41,025 bases of DNA. It comes from Ancalomicrobiaceae bacterium. GTDB lineage: Bacteria; Pseudomonadota; Alphaproteobacteria; Rhizobiales; Ancalomicrobiaceae. Under the pieces are notes generated by a model, which had not been told where the DNA came from, did not search any database, and worked only from the letters and a program-made list of their open reading frames with translations. Where the stretch lies: contig JARLIT010000166.1 in assembly GCA_031291575.1 (NCBI GenBank), positions 1 through 41,025 of the forward strand. Direction: 5' to 3'. Shown one piece after another: positions 16,271-24,775 of this stretch (position 1 is the stretch's first letter; the number at the start of each line of letters is the position of its first letter). Made by a program: the position numbers and the translations under genes.

Positions 16271-17605
16271 TCACCTCAGTCCGACCGAGCCGCGGATCCA
16301 GCCAGTCACCAGTTCGCTGACGGCGTCGAGGGCGCGCTGATGCAGCTTGCCGACGGGGACGTCGGCGCCGGTATAGAGCGGCGTCTCCTGGATGACGGAA
16401 TCGCCGCGCATGACCTGCAGCTTGCCGACCTGCCGATCCTTCTCGACCGGAGCCTGCAGCGGACCAGTATAGACGATGCGGGCGCGCAGGTTCTCGCGGT
16501 GGCCGCGGGCGACGAGCACGTTGATGGGCTTTTGCGTGACCAGGGGGACGCTGCCGCTCGCTCCGCCGAAGACGCTGGCGTCGCCCGGGCTTTCACCCTC
16601 CTTGTAGAGCGGGATCTGCTCGAAGGTCTTGAAGCCCCACTCCATCAGCTTCTTGGCCTCGTCGGCCCGCTCCTTCTCGCTCTTGAACCCGCTCATGACG
16701 AGGATCAGGCGCTGGCCGTTCTGCACCGCCGAGCCGCAGATGTTGTAGCCGGATTCCTTGATGTAGCCGGTCTTGATGCCGTCGGCGCCGATGTTGGCGG
16801 CGATCAGCGGATCGCGGTTCAACTGCCGGATCGGATGCGATGACACCGTGTTGGTGTATTCGCGCAACGAGAAGAACTTGTAGATGTCCGGCTGATCGGC
16901 GATCAGGTGCCGGGCGAGCTTGTCGAGGTCGCGCGCGGTGGTGTGGTTGTCCGGATCGGGCAGGCCGGTCGGATTGTTGAAATGCGATGACGCCATGCCG
17001 AGTTCGGCGGCGCGCTTGTTCATCAGTTGGGCGAAGGCCTGCTCCGATCCGGCGATGCCTTCGGCGAGCACGATGGCGCCGTCATTGGCCGAGACCACCT
17101 GGGTGCCTTGCAAGAGTTCTGCGACCTTCAGCCGCGAATTGATTTCGGCGAACATGGTCGAGGTGCGCGACGGTGCGCCGCCGGTGCGCCAAGCGTGCTC
17201 GGAGACCTGATACTCCTGGTCGAGCGACAATTTGGCGTCTTTCACCATCTGAGCGACGACGGCGACCGTCATCATCTTGGTGAGGCTCGCCGGGAAGAAC
17301 AGCTGGTCTGGGTTCTTCTCGAACAACACCGTGCCGGATTCGAAATCGGTCAGAAGTGCCGTCTCGGCGGTGGTGTCGAAGCCCTGCGGGTTCTTCGGAG
17401 TGGCCTCGGGCTTGCCTTTTTCCGGGCGGGGGCGCGCCGGCTCCGGCTTGGCGGCCGCCGGGCCGACCGACAGCACGATGCCGGCCGCGAGGCCGCCGAG
17501 CCCGGCCACCACCGAGCGGCGCGCGAGCGACACCGTCTCCAGCCCATCAGCCAGCAGGCTTTCCCGGCTTTTCGCGTCGGACGCTTTCGGCGGAACTCCG
17601 ATCAA
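16271..17605 (-). CDS. dacC: D-alanyl-D-alanine carboxypeptidase (S11 family)
   Basis: This low-molecular-mass penicillin-binding protein trims the terminal D-Ala from peptidoglycan stem peptides. All three active-site motifs are present: SLTK (107-110), SAN (172-174) and KTG (278-280). The C-terminal part forms the beta-rich domain ending in a possible amphipathic helix (DAVSELVTGWIRGSVGLR). The start is a TTG at 17605, supported by AGGAGA six bases upstream. The N-terminus has a twin-arginine-like segment (LARRSVVAGLGGLAAG) ending near AAA, which suggests Tat or Sec export. It sits upstream of tmk with a one-base gap. The symbol is by family; dacF-type naming would be equally fair. Confidence 0.93.
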   Translation of the reverse strand: MIGVPPKASDAKSRESLLADGLETVSLARRSVVAGLGGLAAGIVLSVGPAAAKPEPARPRPEKGKPEATPKNPQGFDTTAETALLTDFESGTVLFEKNPDQLFFPASLTKMMTVAVVAQMVKDAKLSLDQEYQVSEHAWRTGGAPSRTSTMFAEINSRLKVAELLQGTQVVSANDGAIVLAEGIAGSEQAFAQLMNKRAAELGMASSHFNNPTGLPDPDNHTTARDLDKLARHLIADQPDIYKFFSLREYTNTVSSHPIRQLNRDPLIAANIGADGIKTGYIKESGYNICGSAVQNGQRLILVMSGFKSEKERADEAKKLMEWGFKTFEQIPLYKEGESPGDASVFGGASGSVPLVTQKPINVLVARGHRENLRARIVYTGPLQAPVEKDRQVGKLQVMRGDSVIQETPLYTGADVPVGKLHQRALDAVSELVTGWIRGSVGLR

Positions 17606-17928
17606 GATTGTCTCCTAGTCGCGGCGAAACACGCGAGTCGCCAGCTTCCGGTGTCCGGCACGATAGTCGGTCGACCGGGCAAGGGGCAACGCAGGAATTG
17701 CAACGACGCCCAGCGCGCAGCATCGCCAAATAGGCGGAGGACAAGGCAATTCTGCGACGGCGCAGGGCATCGGCGGCCCGTTTTGCACACAATTTCGGAG
17801 AACGCCGCGCTCAAGCGGCGACCGGCGATGCTGCGCCGGCAGCCGGCGACACTTTTCGGCAACATTTCGGGCGTCTGCGGACTTGGATCGGCCGTGGCCT
17901 CATCCGGAAAACGGCGGATCCGCTGCGC
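17606..17928. other. Intergenic spacer between rlpA and the carboxypeptidase gene
   Basis: There are 323 bases here with no convincing open frame, terminator or operator. The only supported element is the ribosome site for the TTG start at 17605. It presumably carries the carboxypeptidase-tmk promoter. Confidence 0.4.
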
Positions 17929-19407
17929 TCAGTCGATCACGGCTGCGTCGCGGATGCCCATGCGGTTCGCCGCGTTGACCACTTCGCCCGGCAACATGCC
18001 CGCCGGCACGGCCAGACGGACGAGCACCAGACGCTCGCCGAGCCCGCCGTGGATCTCGGAGATTTCGACAGGACCGTAGGGGCGCATCAGGTCGGCAACG
18101 CGGGCGGCATTGTCCGGCTCGGCATAGGCGCCGAGGTCGACATGGGCCGTTCTGAGCGTGGAGGCGACGATCAGCCGTTCGATGGCGTCGCCGCCGGGCG
18201 TCGATACGGTCTCGGCAAAGGCGGGCGGATCCAACTTCGGCCGGTAGACGTTGCCGTTCGGTCCGTAGCGCGAGGGCACGACCGGTGGCGTGGTGGTCTG
18301 CCGCATGGCCGGTGCCGGGCCGAGATCCATCGGTCCGCCCGGTTGGTCGGGAAGCGCTTCGATGATGCCTTCGACGGAATTCGATGTCGGCTTGCGCACG
18401 GGGGCGTTCTGCGCGGTCGAGCTGATGCCGCCAGGGCCAACCTGCCAGCCGAGCGCGGCCGGCGCGGAGGTGGTCGGCTTCAAGCGCGATTGCGGCGGTC
18501 TGGTTTCCGGCGGCAGCGCCGCAACGATGGCGCGGTCTGGCGCCCGATTGGCCGTGCCGGGCTTCGGCTGCGGCAGATAGCCGGCCGGCAGCACCGGGGC
18601 TGTCGTCGCGGCGGCGAGCACGATCGGCTTCGGCTGCGACGGTACGGACTTGGCCGGTGCGGCAAGCGGGGGCAGCACGTTCTTCGCAGCGAGTTCGGCC
18701 ATGCGGCCGTCGGAGGGCGTGCGGTCGGCCTGGGCGATCAGGACCTTGTCCTGCGTCCGGTTCGGCACCGAGGTCGAATTCCTGAGCGAGGCAACCAGCA
18801 TGCGCTGATCGGACCCTTCCACGGGCGCGCGCGCCACATATTGGACGCGCACATGCGTGAGGCCGCGCGACTTGAAGCCGAGGAGTTCGGCGGTGCGCTC
18901 GGAGACGTCGATCATGCGCTCGCCGACATAGGGGCCGCGGTCGTTGACGCGCACCAGGATCGACTTGCCGTTCTCGAGATTGGTGACGCGCGCATAGGAC
19001 GGGATCGGCATGGTCTTGTGCGCGGCCGAGATCGAATCCTTGTCGTAGACCTCGCCGTTGGCGGTCTCGCGGCCGTGGAAGTCGATACCGTACCAGGAAG
19101 CCAAGCCCGTCTTATCGTAGCTCTCGTCCTCATGCGGGAAATACATCTGGCCGGCGACCATGTAGGGCTTGCCGACCTGATAGCGACCGCCCCCGGGGGG
19201 CACGGGATCGCCGTCGGCGACGATCTTCTTCGGAGCCTCGACGCCCCAGACAGGATCGACCTTGCTGTGCTTAGTGTGCTTGGTATCCGGGGTCTGGGCG
19301 CAGCCGGCGACCGCCAGAATGCAGGCGACGAGAATCGACCGAGAGCCGAGCCGCTGTACCGTGTACAGGCCGCAGAGCCTCGAAATGTCGTTGAAGCCGT
19401 TCGCCAT
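17929..19407 (-). CDS. rlpA: Septal ring lytic transglycosylase RlpA-type lipoprotein with SPOR domain
   Basis: This 492-residue outer-membrane lipoprotein probably cleaves stem-peptide-free glycan strands at the division site. The lipobox LAVAGC puts the lipidated Cys at 36. The double-psi beta-barrel domain (about 100-180) includes GLASWYG, ETANGEVYD and NDRGPY with the catalytic Asp near 156. A long Pro/Ala-rich linker follows (about 215-400), then a C-terminal SPOR domain (about 410-492), which in this family binds denuded septal glycan. The ATG at 19407 leaves about 20 residues before the signal helix, so a slightly later start is possible. A CtrA-like box lies 183 bases upstream. Confidence 0.92.
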   Translation of the reverse strand: MANGFNDISRLCGLYTVQRLGSRSILVACILAVAGCAQTPDTKHTKHSKVDPVWGVEAPKKIVADGDPVPPGGGRYQVGKPYMVAGQMYFPHEDESYDKTGLASWYGIDFHGRETANGEVYDKDSISAAHKTMPIPSYARVTNLENGKSILVRVNDRGPYVGERMIDVSERTAELLGFKSRGLTHVRVQYVARAPVEGSDQRMLVASLRNSTSVPNRTQDKVLIAQADRTPSDGRMAELAAKNVLPPLAAPAKSVPSQPKPIVLAAATTAPVLPAGYLPQPKPGTANRAPDRAIVAALPPETRPPQSRLKPTTSAPAALGWQVGPGGISSTAQNAPVRKPTSNSVEGIIEALPDQPGGPMDLGPAPAMRQTTTPPVVPSRYGPNGNVYRPKLDPPAFAETVSTPGGDAIERLIVASTLRTAHVDLGAYAEPDNAARVADLMRPYGPVEISEIHGGLGERLVLVRLAVPAGMLPGEVVNAANRMGIRDAAVID

Positions 19408-19588
19408 TCACCCACCCGTCGGCGCTCCCCGACTCGCGTCGGGCGCCGGCGCCACTTGCCGCGCCGTCCGCTTGCGGCGACACCCCGAACGCGAAACCAG
19501 TGGGGTGCCTTCATCGATCCGACCCGTGATGACACGGGACTCCGATCGGCCGAGCGAAGCGTTTCCCAAAGAGATTTGTCGCGAACTC

Positions 19589-19604
19589 GTTAACTGCTGG
19601 TTAA
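19589..19604 (-). promoter_or_regulatory. CtrA-type box upstream of rlpA
   Basis: On the minus strand the site reads TTAACCAGCAGTTAAC, an exact TTAA-N7-TTAAC, the full CtrA consensus of Alphaproteobacteria. It lies about 183 bases before the rlpA start in a 357-bp gap (19408-19764) that otherwise holds no gene. The neighbouring gene at 19765 ends here, so rlpA is the only gene it could control. I see no other full box in the window. Confidence 0.6.
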
Positions 19605-19764
19605 GACCGTCGGGTGGGTGCCGAAAAGGCCTTCCGAACCGGCAATTTGACGGCGGGACGGGGGTAGGCGGCGCGGATGCCGGCACGATTGGGCCGCGAT
19701 TGGCGCGTTGGCGACGCGCCGGGCGCGGCAAATGGGGCTTCGCCCGCCCGGCTTCTGGCCAATC

Positions 19765-20700
19765 TCAGACCATTTCGGCGTCCTCGGGCACGCCATGCGT
19801 CATCAGCTGCATCAGCACCTGCTCGGGGACAACAAGGCAGGCCTGGCGGATCAACTGACGGTCGAGGCGAAGAACGAGCTCGTGAAAGCGGCCGGGATGC
19901 TCCGGCGGCGGTGGAATGAGCCGATAGGCGGTCAATCTGGCGTAGGGCACGAAGATGGCATAGGAGGCGTAGCGGGTCTCCCAGAAGCGCCGGGTCGGCG
20001 TGTCGCGGTTGATGATGATCAGCTCGTCGGGCGTATCGAGGAACATCACGCCGGTCGACTTGCGACGCCGGTTGCGTTCGTCGCGGCAGGCGAGGTCGCG
20101 CGGCTCGAAATGGATGGGCACGACGGGCTTCGGGCCGCTGCGCCGCTTGGCGTTCAACTCGTAGCGGAAGAAATGATCGCTGACGGTCACGACGTCGGGC
20201 CCTGAACCCGCCTGCGCTTCGGCTGGACGCTGCCAGCGCGAACGGACGAACGATGTCACCTCATCCATCAGATCGGAGGAGACGGCATTGTAATCGATGG
20301 TGAAGGCGGTGCCGTCGCGCAACAGCAGCGTCCAGCGGCCGATCAGCAGATTGATGTAGCTCTTCAGCGCGACGACGTCGGCCCAGACAAGATGCTGGGT
20401 GGAGTAGCCCTCGGGCGTCATGCGGATCACGCTCAGCCCGCGATCGTATACGGCGAGCACGGCGACATAGAGGTCCCAGCCGGGCGCTGCCTGCCGGCGC
20501 TCGACGTCGCGCGGGATCTTCAGCAGAAAGCGAGAGTCTCGAGTTTCGTCGTAAGCGGCGCGGAAGCGCTTCGGCATGTCCCGCTCGGCCTTGACGGTGT
20601 AGATCCACGGGCCGAAGGCGTCATATTCGCGCCGGTCCTCCTCGCTCGCGGTCCAATAGGTGTCATGGTAGGCGACGCGCGGTCTGAGGCCCCATGCCAT
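19765..20700 (-). CDS. Conserved-looking protein of unknown function, coupled to a MarR regulator
   Basis: This is a 311-residue soluble protein without signal peptide or membrane helices. The N-terminus is rich in aromatic residues (YHDTYWTASEEDRREYDAFGPWIYTV). A middle segment, DRGLSVIRMTPEGYSTQHLVWADVVALKSYINLLIGRWTL-like, alternates strands in a way that recalls PH-like barrels; this is only a visual impression. The ATG at 20700 follows GGGAGGA at 7 bases, and the gene overlaps the end of the MarR gene by 38 bases, so coupled translation is likely. The regulator probably controls, or is sensed through, this partner. I do not recognise the family. Confidence 0.75.
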   Translation of the reverse strand: MAWGLRPRVAYHDTYWTASEEDRREYDAFGPWIYTVKAERDMPKRFRAAYDETRDSRFLLKIPRDVERRQAAPGWDLYVAVLAVYDRGLSVIRMTPEGYSTQHLVWADVVALKSYINLLIGRWTLLLRDGTAFTIDYNAVSSDLMDEVTSFVRSRWQRPAEAQAGSGPDVVTVSDHFFRYELNAKRRSGPKPVVPIHFEPRDLACRDERNRRRKSTGVMFLDTPDELIIINRDTPTRRFWETRYASYAIFVPYARLTAYRLIPPPPEHPGRFHELVLRLDRQLIRQACLVVPEQVLMQLMTHGVPEDAEMV

Positions 20701-21157
20701 GGTTGTCCTCCCAGTTCTTCAGGTAGTTGCTTATGAGATCGATGCCAGCGGCGGCGGCTGCGAGGTCGTCCGGAGGCATGGCTGAGAACAGGGCGGCAAA
20801 GCCCTTGTTCCGCTGAGCTTCGAGATGGTCGATGAAGGCACGGCCGGCCGGGGTCAACTCGACGCGGTAGCTGCGCTCATCGCCGGGACTGTCGCGCTTT
20901 TCGATCAGCCCAAGCAGTCTCAGTCGCTTCAGCACGGAGGTGAGGCTGCCCTTCTCGATCGACAGACCGCGGCTCAGATCGCTCGGTCGCATCTGCCCGA
21001 CCACGTGCAGCGCCATGGCAACGATGACCTCATAGTCCGAAAACTTGCGACCGCCGTATTCGGCGCGGTGCAGGATCGGATTTATGTGCACGAGGAAGTA
21101 CCGCATGAAATCGGTGATACTTCGGTCGAGCAGGTCTGGGGTGGCGGGGTGCGTCAT
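20663..21157 (-). CDS. MarR family transcriptional regulator
   Basis: This 164-residue winged-helix repressor-type protein has dimerisation helices at both ends. The DNA-binding core shows MRPSDLSRGLSIEKGSLTSVLKRLRLLGLIEKRDSPGD, where the recognition helix and the DxR wing (RDSPGDERSYRVELTPAGR) match the family. The ATG at 21157 is used. A perfect TATAAT lies about 20 bases upstream of the start, and an inverted repeat lies between it and the start, suggesting autoregulation. It overlaps the downstream unknown gene by 38 bases. The ligand is unknown. Confidence 0.92.
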   Translation of the reverse strand: MTHPATPDLLDRSITDFMRYFLVHINPILHRAEYGGRKFSDYEVIVAMALHVVGQMRPSDLSRGLSIEKGSLTSVLKRLRLLGLIEKRDSPGDERSYRVELTPAGRAFIDHLEAQRNKGFAALFSAMPPDDLAAAAAGIDLISNYLKNWEDNHGMGPQTARRLP

Positions 21158-21159
21158 TG

Positions 21160-21183
21160 AATCTAGTTAGAAGTCAGATTATA
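21160..21183 (-). promoter_or_regulatory. Promoter -10 and candidate operator of the MarR gene
   Basis: On the minus strand TATAAT (21178-21183) is a perfect -10 hexamer, although no good -35 stands 16-18 bases upstream. Directly downstream, AATCT-N11-AGATT (21160-21180) is an inverted repeat that overlaps the expected transcription start and ends next to the ATG. Its size and place fit an autoregulatory MarR site. Confidence 0.45.
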
Positions 21184-21576
21184 AGATTTCAAACATTCTA
21201 GGCTCGCGTTCGGGGGAGAGCAAGCGCAGGTGGCAGCGCAAGCACCGCTTCGGGTGCAAATAGGTATTCGTCCGGGAGCGGTCACACGTTTGCCGAGTTG
21301 CGGGCGGACATGGGTCGGCTACGGTTTGCGATGGCGTCGAGGCCTGGGCCGGGATCTGACGTGGACGCGGTCCGGCATGGGACCGAGGCCGCAACGGCGC
21401 CTCTTGGTAAAGCCAGCGGCGGCAAGCGACGGCGGAACGGTATGGCAACATTGCTCGGTGAACAGCGACAAATGTTCACCGTCTGATGCACGCAGTGCAA
21501 TCCGCTAGAGGGGGTCCGGGATGGTGCGTATGCACGCTGTCGACCGACGTAATCTGCCGATTTCTGCGGTGTGCAG
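21184..21576. other. Gene-free spacer upstream of the xylF control region
   Basis: About 390 bases separate the divergent MarR and xylF promoters. The open frames on both strands lack ribosome sites and motifs. I see no RNA gene or strong hairpin. Confidence 0.4.
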
Positions 21577-21642
21577 TGCAGCATTGACGTTGCGTCGCAA
21601 TAACGAATCTGAGTTGCGTACATCAGAATTTTGATGCATCAA
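21577..21642 (+). promoter_or_regulatory. xylF control region with element shared with the xylR promoter
   Basis: In order it holds TGCAGCAT (21577-21584), a TTGACG -35-like hexamer (21584-21589), the palindrome TTGCGTCGCAA (21590-21600), the 16-mer TGAGTTGCGTACATCA (21610-21625) and the perfect palindrome TTGATGCATCAA (21631-21642). The 16-mer is repeated exactly in front of xylR at 30062-30077. A good -10 at proper spacing is not evident. It lies 170-235 bases upstream of the xylF start, leaving a long leader (21643-21811) with no gene in it. Confidence 0.55.
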
Positions 21643-21811
21643 TCGTTTGGCACGAGCGCCCTAGTCGGGAGGTGGAGCTGTCCGCCGCTCGCTTGGCACG
21701 CCGCAAGCGATATCGCGCCCATAATTCCGGACCGACAATGTCCCGGATCGAACAACCGCCTGAATAGGCGGCAAGGCTCTCCCTCGGGAGGGCGCATCAG
21801 GAGGAATAACG

Positions 21812-22813
21812 ATGAAGCTTCTCAGTATTCTGGCTGGTTCCCTCACCGCGATGGTTCTGTCGATGCCGGCGATGGCGAGCCCTGCCAAGCCGGTGATCGG
21901 GTTCTCGATCGACGACCTGCGCGTTGAGCGCTGGGCCCGTGACCGTGACTATTTCATCGCCGCCGCCAAGGAGCTTGGCGCTGAAGTCGTGGTCGTCTCC
22001 GCTGACGCCAACGAGCAGAAGCAGGTCAACCAGGTTGAAAACCTGATCGCTCAGAAGGTCGACGCCATCGCCATCGTGCCGATGAACTCGAAGGTGTTCG
22101 GCGCGGTGATCGACGAAGCCCACAAGGCCGGCATCAAGGTTCTGTCCTATGACCGCCTGATCCTCAACGCCGACGAAGACGCCTACATCTCGTTCGACAA
22201 CGAGCGTGTCGGCTTCCTGCAGGCTGAGGCCGTATTGAAGGCGAAGCCTGAGGGCCGCTACTACATGCTCGGCGGCTCGCCCACCGACAACAATGCGAAA
22301 CTGCTGCGCGCCGGCCAGGAAAAGGCCCTGAAGGCCGCCGTCGACAGCGGCAAGATCAAGATCATCGGCTCGCAGTGGGTCCCGGAATGGAGCCCCACCA
22401 CCGCTCTGTCGATCATGGAAAACGCTCTGACGGCTGCTGACAACAAGATCGACGCGGTCGTCGCTTCGAACGACGGCACCGCCGGTGGCGCCATCCAGGC
22501 TCTGGCCGCTCAGGGCCTCGCTGGTAAGGTTCCGATCTCCGGCCAGGACGCCGACCTCGCCGCCATCAAGCGCGTGATCGCCGGCACCCAGACCGTCACC
22601 GTCTACAAGCCGCTGAAGCTGATCGCCTCTGAGGCCGCCAAGCTCGCCGTCAAGCTCGTCAAGGGCGAGAAGGTCGAGTACAACGACAACCTCGACAACG
22701 GCACCAAGAAGGTACCGTCGGTCCTCTTGACCCCGACCGCCCTCACCAAGGCGAACGTCGATCTGGTCATCAAGGACAACTTCTACACCAAGGAACAGGT
22801 CGAGGGTAAGTGA
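21812..22813 (+). CDS. xylF: D-xylose ABC transporter, substrate-binding protein
   Basis: This periplasmic D-xylose receptor has 333 residues. The signal peptide (MKLLSILAGSLTAMVLSMPA) is cleaved near MAS. The mature protein follows XylF closely: VIGFSIDDLRVERWARDRDYF, then a DANEQKQVNQVENLIAQ segment, VLSYDRLI, ASNDGTAGGAIQAL and ISGQDADLAAIKRV. The ATG at 21812 has a perfect AGGAGG ribosome site at good spacing. Codon choice is strongly biased, consistent with high expression. It is the first gene of xylFGH; a strong stem-loop directly after it would raise its mRNA level over the rest. Confidence 0.97.
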   Translation: MKLLSILAGSLTAMVLSMPAMASPAKPVIGFSIDDLRVERWARDRDYFIAAAKELGAEVVVVSADANEQKQVNQVENLIAQKVDAIAIVPMNSKVFGAVIDEAHKAGIKVLSYDRLILNADEDAYISFDNERVGFLQAEAVLKAKPEGRYYMLGGSPTDNNAKLLRAGQEKALKAAVDSGKIKIIGSQWVPEWSPTTALSIMENALTAADNKIDAVVASNDGTAGGAIQALAAQGLAGKVPISGQDADLAAIKRVIAGTQTVTVYKPLKLIASEAAKLAVKLVKGEKVEYNDNLDNGTKKVPSVLLTPTALTKANVDLVIKDNFYTKEQVEGK

Positions 22814-22826
22814 TCCTCGATTAGGA

Positions 22827-22851
22827 TCCGGGGCGCGTAGAGCGCCCCGGA
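22827..22851 (+). terminator. Stem-loop between xylF and xylG, partial terminator
   Basis: TCCGGGGCGC (22827-22836) and GCGCCCCGGA (22842-22851) form a perfect 10-bp stem with a five-base loop, 13 bases after the xylF stop. CGTCTTTCT follows, a weak T-tract. It likely attenuates transcription into xylGH or shields the xylF 3' end. Confidence 0.7.
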
Positions 22852-23220
22852 CGTCTTTCTGGGTGGCTTACGCCGCCACTTGGCACCGGCCGGCCCTGGT
22901 CTCCATGGGCCGGGGGTGCTGGGGTACTCCGGCGAGGACGCAGCGGGGTCGTGTCTCGGCCATCCGTACGATGGGACCGACCGGATGGTCGCCAAGCCGC
23001 CTCCGTTCGGAGCCCCGGCTATTCTCCTGGAATGCCTTCGGCCCTCGATCCGTCGCCCCTCGGGCGCTTTTTCCCGCGAAAACCAGTGGAAAGCGACCGG
23101 CCGGAGGCGCAAGTCCCGATCGCTGGACGACGACGCCTCCTTAGGTTGAGATAGACTGGCAGAGGCTCATACAAGCGGATTCGGATCGGTTCGCCCGGTC
23201 CAACACGAAGTGAGGCGTCT
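22852..23220 (+). other. Long spacer inside the xylFGH operon
   Basis: There are about 370 bases with no convincing gene between the stem-loop and xylG. It contains small palindromes (for example GGCCC and GGGCC around 22891-22910) and short open frames without support. The length leaves room for a second promoter for xylGH, but I cannot point to one. GAGG at 23213-23216 serves as the xylG ribosome site. Confidence 0.4.
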
Positions 23221-24759
23221 ATGTCCGAATACCTTCTGGAGATGCGCGGCATCACCAAGGAATTCAACCAGGTCAAAGCCATCGAGAACATCGACCTGAA
23301 GGTGAGGCCAGGCGAATGCGTCGGTCTCTGCGGGGAGAATGGCGCCGGCAAGTCAACGCTGATGAAAGTCCTTTCCGCTGTGTACCCGTACGGGACCTGG
23401 GAGGGCTCGATCCTCTGGGAAGGCAAGGAGCTGAAGGCCCACTCGATCGTCGAGACCGAAGCGGCCGGTATCGTCATCATCCACCAGGAATTGATGATGG
23501 TGCCGCATCTGTCGGTGGCCGAGAACATCTTCCTCGGCGATGAACTCACCAACGGATTCGGCTTCATCGACTACGATCTGATGAATGCCAAGGCGACCCA
23601 ACTGATGAACCGGTTGAAGATGCCGGACATCAACGTCGCCCTGCCGGTGCTCTCCTACGGCGGCGGCAAGCAGCAGCTGATCGAAATCGCCAAGGCGCTC
23701 AACAAGAACGCCAAGCTCCTGATCCTCGACGAGCCGACCTCGGCGCTGACGGGGACCGAGACGGAGACGCTCTTGGACCTCATCAAGGAGTTCAAGTCGC
23801 ACGGCATGGCCTGTGTCTACATCTCGCACAAGCTCGACGAGGTGGCGGCAATCGCCGATACGGTCACCATCATCCGCGACGGCCACCACATCGGCACGCA
23901 ACCGATGGCAGAACTCGATACCAACAGGATCATCACCATGATGGTCGGCCGCGAGATGAAGAACCTGTTCCCGCGCGAAGAGCACGAAGTCGGCGAGGTC
24001 GTGTTCGAAGCCAAGAACATCTCCGTCTGGGATACGACCAATCCCGATCGCAAGCTGGTCGACGATGTTTCCTTCCAGCTCAGGGCCGGTGAAATCCTCG
24101 GCGTCGCCGGTCTGGTCGGCGCAGGGCGCACCGAACTCGCCTGTAAGCTGTTCGGCTATTGGCCGGGCGATCACGAGGGCAAGATCTTCCTCGACGGCAA
24201 GGAAATCCACGTGAAGAACCCGGCGGATGCCGTTCGCCAGGGCATCTGCATGGTGCCGGAAGACCGCAAGCGCCACGGCATCATCCCGCTGATGCCGGTC
24301 GGCTACAATATCACCATGTCGGTCTTGGGCCGTTACGCCCACAACCAGTTGATCGACGCGGAAAGCGAATTGGCTGCGATCCAGCACGAAATCCTGCGGA
24401 TGAAGATCAAGACTGCCAGCCCGCTCTTGCCGATCGCTAGCCTGTCGGGCGGCAATCAGCAGAAGGCCGTGGTCGGCAAGATGCTCTTGCCGGATCCCAG
24501 GGTGCTGATCATGGACGAGCCGACCCGCGGCGTCGATGTCGGCGCCAAATACGAGATCTACAAGCTAATCTTCGAACTCGCCAAGCAGGGTGTGGCCATT
24601 CTGATGATCTCGTCCGAGCTGCCGGAGGTGCTCGGCGTTGCCGACCGCGTCCTGGTCATCAGCGAAGGCAAGCTCACGGGTGATTTCCCCAACGTTGGGC
24701 TGAGCCAGGAGACTGTCCTCGCTGCCGCCATCGGCAAACCGGAAACCGCCGCCGCCTGA
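23221..24759 (+). CDS. xylG: D-xylose ABC transporter, ATP-binding protein
   Basis: This is the tandem ATPase of the xylose importer, at 512 residues with two nucleotide-binding domains as in XylG, AraG and RbsA. The first has Walker [10 protein letters not shown] (38-46), the motif YGGGKQQL in place of a plain LSGGQ, and Walker [12 protein letters not shown]. The second has the degenerate P-loop [10 protein letters not shown], the signature LSGGNQQK and [15 protein letters not shown], as is usual for the C-terminal domain of these proteins. The ATG at 23221 is used. xylH follows 16 bp downstream. Confidence 0.97.
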   Translation: MSEYLLEMRGITKEFNQVKAIENIDLKVRPGECVGLCGENGAGKSTLMKVLSAVYPYGTWEGSILWEGKELKAHSIVETEAAGIVIIHQELMMVPHLSVAENIFLGDELTNGFGFIDYDLMNAKATQLMNRLKMPDINVALPVLSYGGGKQQLIEIAKALNKNAKLLILDEPTSALTGTETETLLDLIKEFKSHGMACVYISHKLDEVAAIADTVTIIRDGHHIGTQPMAELDTNRIITMMVGREMKNLFPREEHEVGEVVFEAKNISVWDTTNPDRKLVDDVSFQLRAGEILGVAGLVGAGRTELACKLFGYWPGDHEGKIFLDGKEIHVKNPADAVRQGICMVPEDRKRHGIIPLMPVGYNITMSVLGRYAHNQLIDAESELAAIQHEILRMKIKTASPLLPIASLSGGNQQKAVVGKMLLPDPRVLIMDEPTRGVDVGAKYEIYKLIFELAKQGVAILMISSELPEVLGVADRVLVISEGKLTGDFPNVGLSQETVLAAAIGKPETAAA

Positions 24760-24775
24760 CGTGCGACGAACTTGA

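Noticed and set aside
21631-21642. TTGATGCATCAA as an FNR/FixK box
   Set aside because: The half-sites are separated by two bases, not the four required for FNR/FixK (TTGAT-N4-ATCAA).
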